Below are positions 60,770 through 64,000 of a stretch of 64,000 nucleotides of DNA, piece by piece. Source of the stretch: Planctomycetota bacterium (GTDB taxonomy: Bacteria; Planctomycetota; UBA1135; GCA-002686595); contig JADJQU010000003.1 in the NCBI GenBank assembly GCA_016712565.1, forward strand, positions 496,001 to 560,000, given 5' to 3'. The first letter of the stretch is position 1; each line of letters begins with the position of its first letter. The translations under genes were made by a program, and so were the position numbers. The notes under the pieces are model-generated. The model did no database searches, was not told the origin of the DNA, and saw only the letters and a list, made by a program, of their open reading frames with translations.

Positions 60770-62292
60770 AGGGACTCAGTGGGTCGACGAGTGAAGCGTG
60801 CCCCTTCGACCACGCTCGCACGCGTTCACCCGGGAGGGCTGAGGTCGAGTCCCTTCCGCAGGATGTTTTCAGGTCCGCGGTACCTCGAGGAAGCCGAAGT
60901 GCAGCGCACGCTTGGCTGCCTTGCAGGCACGGTCTCTGGGGAAGGTCTCCAGGTGCGTGACGATCGCCTGCACGCGACGTAGCTGGGTCAAGACGTCGTC
61001 GGTCGAAAAGACCGCAGCGACGAGCGCTTCGACCTCGGGACCTATCCGCTTCGCACGCCCGTCCCAGTGCGAGCGGCTGCGCTCGCACCAGTCACGCCGA
61101 TGCTCGGGCAGGTGTTCCCTGACCGTGCTGCGGCCGCCGCGTGGAAGCCTGGCGTGCGTCCACAGGCAGGTGTTCTTCCCCGAGCCAGATCGCGATCGAT
61201 GTCTTCGTGCAGCGCACCCACAGGTCCTGATGCGGATGCTTCCAGGGCGCGGAGTAGAAGGCGCCATCGACCTGCACGTGGCTGTCGCTGTGTAGCCGCG
61301 CCAGCTTCCAGATCACGATCTCGAAGCGCGCCTTCGGCAGCGGGATCAGCGCCGAGCGCTCCGCTTCTTCGAAGAGCTCGATTGGACGACGAGCCGTCGT
61401 CCCATGCACGCGCTCGATCTGAGACCTCCATCGTCCAGCGCTCGAGCGCAGCCTGGTCCTGGACGATATCGGTCGACTCCCAGGTCCTGAGGAAGTTGCC
61501 GCTGACGTAGCGCACGCCGGCCTCGACCTTGCCCTTCTTCTCCGGCGAGCGCGGCGGCGTCGGGTCGATCTGGAAGCCGTAGTGGCGCGCCAGCTCGCGA
61601 TAGCTGCGCTGGATCAGCGGATCGTCGTCGACAAAGGCCGCCCGCACCACCGCGGCCTTCAAGTTGTCCGGCACGATCACCCCGGGGCACTGCCGAAGTG
61701 CTCAAAGCCTGGATGCAGCCTGATCCAGGTCGCGACCTTCTGATCAAAGCACAGCGCGCAGTACGCTCGCCGGCTGAAGCCGAGCGTCATCACACGACCC
61801 AGCTCTTGCGCAGGATCCCCGCACGGGGTCGTAGCGTTTGCCGGCGTAGCCGAAGTCCACCTGCGCGACATCGCCGGGCGGAGTCTCGACGCGCAAGGCT
61901 ACGTCGGTGGCCCTGGGGCCCTCGTTGTTCTCGAGCCGCAGGCACAGGCGCTTGATCGCCGAGAGACTGCCCGAGTAGTCGGGCGGATTCACCCGCAGGT
62001 GATCGTGGATCGCCGTCGGACCCGCGCCCTGCGAGCGCAGACGAGCGATCTCGTTGCGCCAGGTGTCGACCGAGGAGACGGTGATCTCGCCGGCGGCCTC
62101 GTGCTCGCGCACCAGGGACGCGAGCACGTCCCGCTCGGGAAGGGCGTCGGCAGCCCCTCGAGCAGACCCGCCGTCGAGACCACGCCCAGGACTCCCGGAT
62201 CGTTGTTCCGGCCCATGGCGGAGCTGCCGCGCGATCCGACGCACGCTCTCGCCCATCCGATGAAGTCGAATCACTTCCCGCAGTCGATGCAT
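60770..62292 (-). pseudogene. istA: istA (IS21 DDE transposase), multiply frameshifted
   Basis: Starts MHRLREVIRLHRMGESVRR (N-terminal HTH). The DDE residues are still recognisable in pieces: QVDFGYAGK, PDNLK, and the Glu in KKGKVEAG. Further family segments are VMTLGFSRRAYCALCFDQKVATW, VHGTTARRPIELF and AFYSAPWKH. These pieces lie in different frames, requiring at least five frameshifts, so the gene is dead as read. The exact 3' end (around 60770, near GERVRAWSKGHAS) is approximate. Confidence 0.82.
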
Positions 62293-62393
62293 GTCCGTCC
62301 TCCTGGCAGCCATCCCGGGTCTCGCCCTGGCTCGGGTGGCCGAGAAGGATGGCGGGCGATGCAGCCCGGACGCGGACGATGCCCACCCCCCAG

Positions 62394-62510
62394 GGTGGCT
62401 CCGCTTGCCCGAACCAGGGTGGATCCGCTTGGCCGAACTGAGGTGGATCAGCTTGCCCGAACTGGAACCCCGGTCAGGGCACCCGCGGCGTGGATCCGCT
62501 TGCCCGAACT
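62394..62510. repeat. Right-end IS21 repeat copies
   Basis: Four copies of the inverted form TGGATCCGCTTGCCCGAACT or variants, starting at about 62396, 62420, 62444 and 62491. The number and orientation are typical of IS21-family ends. Confidence 0.8.
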
Positions 62511-62623
62511 ACGGGTGGCTCTGATACCCCGAGCTGTGACACCGCGCCCGAGGGGTTCGACGCCCCACAGGGCGGACCCGCACCTCGACGCCGACCGCGA
62601 CCGCCACGATCACGCCGGCAAGC

Positions 62624-62682
62624 TGGAGCGGGCGAAGGGACTTGAACCCTCGACATCAACCTTGGCAAGGTTGCGCTCTATC
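62624..62682 (-). tRNA. tRNA-Gly(GCC) 3' fragment, not a complete gene
   Basis: On the minus strand the sequence runs from the end of the D-arm (AGAGCG) through a perfect anticodon arm (CAACC-TTGCCAA-GGTTG, anticodon GCC at 62664-62666). The T-arm (GAGGG-TTCAAGT-CCCTT), the acceptor 3' strand CGCCCGC, discriminator T and encoded CCA follow. The bases upstream do not supply a D-arm or the pairing 5' strand GCGGGCG. Such 3' fragments are what tyrosine-recombinase integration into a tRNA gene leaves behind. The broken side faces right, so the element would extend beyond 62683. Confidence 0.8.
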
Positions 62683-63069
62683 GAGGCATGTCCAGAAACA
62701 GGCGCGCGTAAGTTGAGCTGAACAAACACGTTAGGACGGCTGGCCGTTCTGCTTTGCGCGGCGCAGTGGAGGCGGTGGCAGATAGATGGCGGTCAACGGG
62801 GGCGGAGGTGGGGGGAGGTGTACGGCGAGCTCGACTTGCATCCGAACTCCAGACCTCGCCCGACGTCCTGTGATGGTCTCTCTTGAGGCCCCCCTGGCAG
62901 CCTAGCGTTAGGCCCCATTCCTCTAGTTAGGGCCGAAAGGGCCAGGGCGCTTTGCGGCGCGGCTGGGGGGAGCATAGGCCTAGTCAACATTCACCTTTGT
63001 GCCTGGACGCCACATTGAAAGCCAACCCGAGTTCGGCTATGTTGGGCCTCTGAAGCCAAAGGAAGACCT
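62683..63069 (+). other. 0.39-kb spacer before the Fic gene
   Basis: No convincing gene. It has a purine-rich GGGGCGGAGGTGGGGGG tract near 62800. A ribosome-binding site GGAAG lies 6 bases before the Fic start. It may contain the end of an integrated element, adjoining the tRNA fragment. Confidence 0.35.
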
Positions 63070-64000
63070 ATGCAAGCAAGCGATTTCAGCAAGCCGACCA
63101 CGCCTGGGCGACTGGAGAAGACCCACTTCCGCGAGCGCCTGCCTGAGACCCTCGGAATTCCGCGGCTTGTGGAGGGCTGGGGCTACGTGCCCCATGACCT
63201 GCCGGCTGGGCTTGACCCGGCCAGCGTCGTCAGCAGGGTATTCCCGCAACTGCTCGCTGCGCAGGCCGCAGTCTCGATGCTTGAGGGTGTGGCTAGGAAC
63301 CAGAGGAACCCCCTCATGCTCCTTGGGCCTTTTGCTCGCACGGAAGCCAAGCACTCCTCGGCCATCGAGAACACTTTTGCTTCCGACGAGCAGCTTGCCT
63401 TGTTCGACATGGATGACACGGCGGTTGACGCGTCGCGACGCCCTGACGTTGGCGACGTCCACAACTACCTAGAGGCTCTACGCCACGGGTGGCTCAGCGA
63501 GAAGCCGATCGGTGTCAACCTGATCCGAGACATGCACCGGGTCCTTCTAGCCAACTCAACGAGAATCGAAGGCCGCCCAGGAGAGTTTCGGACAAGCCAG
63601 AACGCCATCGGCAACCGATCGGCGCCGTTCAGCCAAGCCAAATTCGTACCGCCGCCGCCGCAGTTTGTGGATGCGTGCTGGAACAGCCTTGAAAAGTACA
63701 TCCATGCCGATGACGACATGCCGCCCCTAATCAAGGTGGCGCTCGTCCACTACCAGTTTGAATGCATCCACCCATTCGACGACGGCAATGGTCGTGTTGG
63801 CCGGCTGCTTGCGGCCCTTCAGCTAGCGCAGAAATGCAACATGCGTCTTCCAATCGTCTACGTCAGCCGGTTCTTCGACAAGCACCGTGAACTCTATTAC
63901 GACCTTCTGCAGGGTAAGCCCCGAAGGTGCGGGAAGATTGGATCAAGTTCTTCCTCAGCGCCGTACCACACAAGCCAAGGACGCCCAGAGCCGGCTAGCC
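63070..64000 (+). CDS. Fic-domain protein (3' partial, probable frameshifts near the end)
   Basis: Fic proteins transfer AMP or other phosphate-containing groups to target proteins. From ATG 63070 one frame stays open to the window edge. The N-terminal Fic_N-type part has the inhibitory motif S96-SAIEN (about 96-101, pattern S/T-x-x-x-E-G/N). The Fic core has HPFDDGNGRVGR at about 234, the complete active-site motif with catalytic His. This is class II-like architecture with a self-inhibiting helix. Past about 63920 the expected sequence continues in other frames (VREDWIKFFLSAV, then TQAKDAQSRLA), implying two one-base deletions. The gene is therefore either a late pseudogene or affected by sequence errors. 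Confidence 0.85.
   Translation, partial: MQASDFSKPTTPGRLEKTHFRERLPETLGIPRLVEGWGYVPHDLPAGLDPASVVSRVFPQLLAAQAAVSMLEGVARNQRNPLMLLGPFARTEAKHSSAIENTFASDEQLALFDMDDTAVDASRRPDVGDVHNYLEALRHGWLSEKPIGVNLIRDMHRVLLANSTRIEGRPGEFRTSQNAIGNRSAPFSQAKFVPPPPQFVDACWNSLEKYIHADDDMPPLIKVALVHYQFECIHPFDDGNGRVGRLLAALQLAQKCNMRLPIVYVSRFFDKHRELYYDLLQGKPRRCGKIGSSSSSAPYHTSQGRPEPAS

Larger units (their letters stand above)
59988..62541 (-). mobile_element. Decayed IS21-family insertion sequence
   Basis: 2554-bp element bounded by imperfect inverted repeats of about 50 bp beginning TGTCA (59988 and, inverted, 62541). Inside each end are extra copies of the IS21-type repeat AGTTCGGGCAAGCGGATCCA: left at 60019 and 60134, right at 62397, 62420, 62444 and 62491. 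It encodes istA and istB on the minus strand, both broken. No clear target duplication is visible, and the right flank does not continue XRE copy C, so sequence was lost after insertion. It can no longer move by itself. Confidence 0.88.

Noticed and set aside
62394..62510. CRISPR-like short repeat array
   Set aside because: The repeats are irregularly spaced, few, and match the opposite end of the same element in inverted form, so they are IS21 end repeats.
62624..62682. Complete tRNA-Gly gene
   Set aside because: The D-arm and 5' acceptor strand are missing from the adjoining sequence.

Overview
The window reads as a piece of a GC-rich chromosome from a Gram-negative bacterium. My best guess is Planctomycetota. 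The reasons are the large SbsA-type Ig-like/glycine-rich lipoproteins, an RNase E/G with a long disordered insertion inside its S1 domain, a degenerate MnmE and an MacAB-TolC-type exporter. This rests on family resemblance, not on a marker gene, so the phylum is an inference. Genes are packed tightly, and many neighbours share a 4-bp ATGA or GTGA overlap.

Layout. 1-3656: RNase E/G (5' end outside the window), rplU, rpmA and obgE, a classic conserved order. 3912-6707: a PilT-like ATPase with a proline-rich N-terminal extension and a GspC-like PDZ protein. 6790-10277: coaX with an in-frame TGA, a degenerate MnmE-like GTPase, and pyrB carrying a PyrI-type zinc domain. 10278-11298: about 1 kb without a convincing gene. 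11299-20949: three related lipoproteins and prepilin peptidase PilD. 21100-24086: an OmpA-like lipoprotein and an EF-G paralogue. 24603-29931: pilT, pilB, pilC and a type IV prepilin. With pilD these form most of a type IV pilus or type II secretion-like machine. 29956-29989 is a strong hairpin shared with the convergent tatD.

29992-46436: tatD and a lipoprotein on the minus strand; a fourth Ig-like/glycine-rich lipoprotein; an amidohydrolase, an NrnA-like DHH phosphoesterase, a metallophosphoesterase, proline dehydrogenase and CutA; a sulfatase-fold lipoprotein without its catalytic residues; two polytopic membrane proteins, possibly GT-C; and an exported protein. 46834-52554: a four-gene exporter operon (TolC-like, periplasmic adaptor, MacB-type ATPase, MacB-type permease).

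52702-64000 is an accessory region. It starts at a truncated comM (3' third only, minus strand). Its middle has visibly lower GC, about 53.6-59.0 kb. It contains three copies of a divergent double-HTH XRE gene (A and C broken, B intact). All three share the same leader, and two sit back-to-back with a comM 3' fragment at the same codon. Between them are orphan exported or membrane genes. A decayed IS21-family element (59988-62541) interrupts XRE copy C. A 3' fragment of tRNA-Gly (62624-62682) and a Fic-domain gene close the window.

The most interesting unexplained structure is this repeated comM-3'/XRE junction, which looks like a site-specific insertion hotspot or modular cassette system with no recognisable recombinase in the window. 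Single-base indels and in-frame TGAs are frequent here. They may be real decay or sequencing error, and the two cannot be separated without reads.
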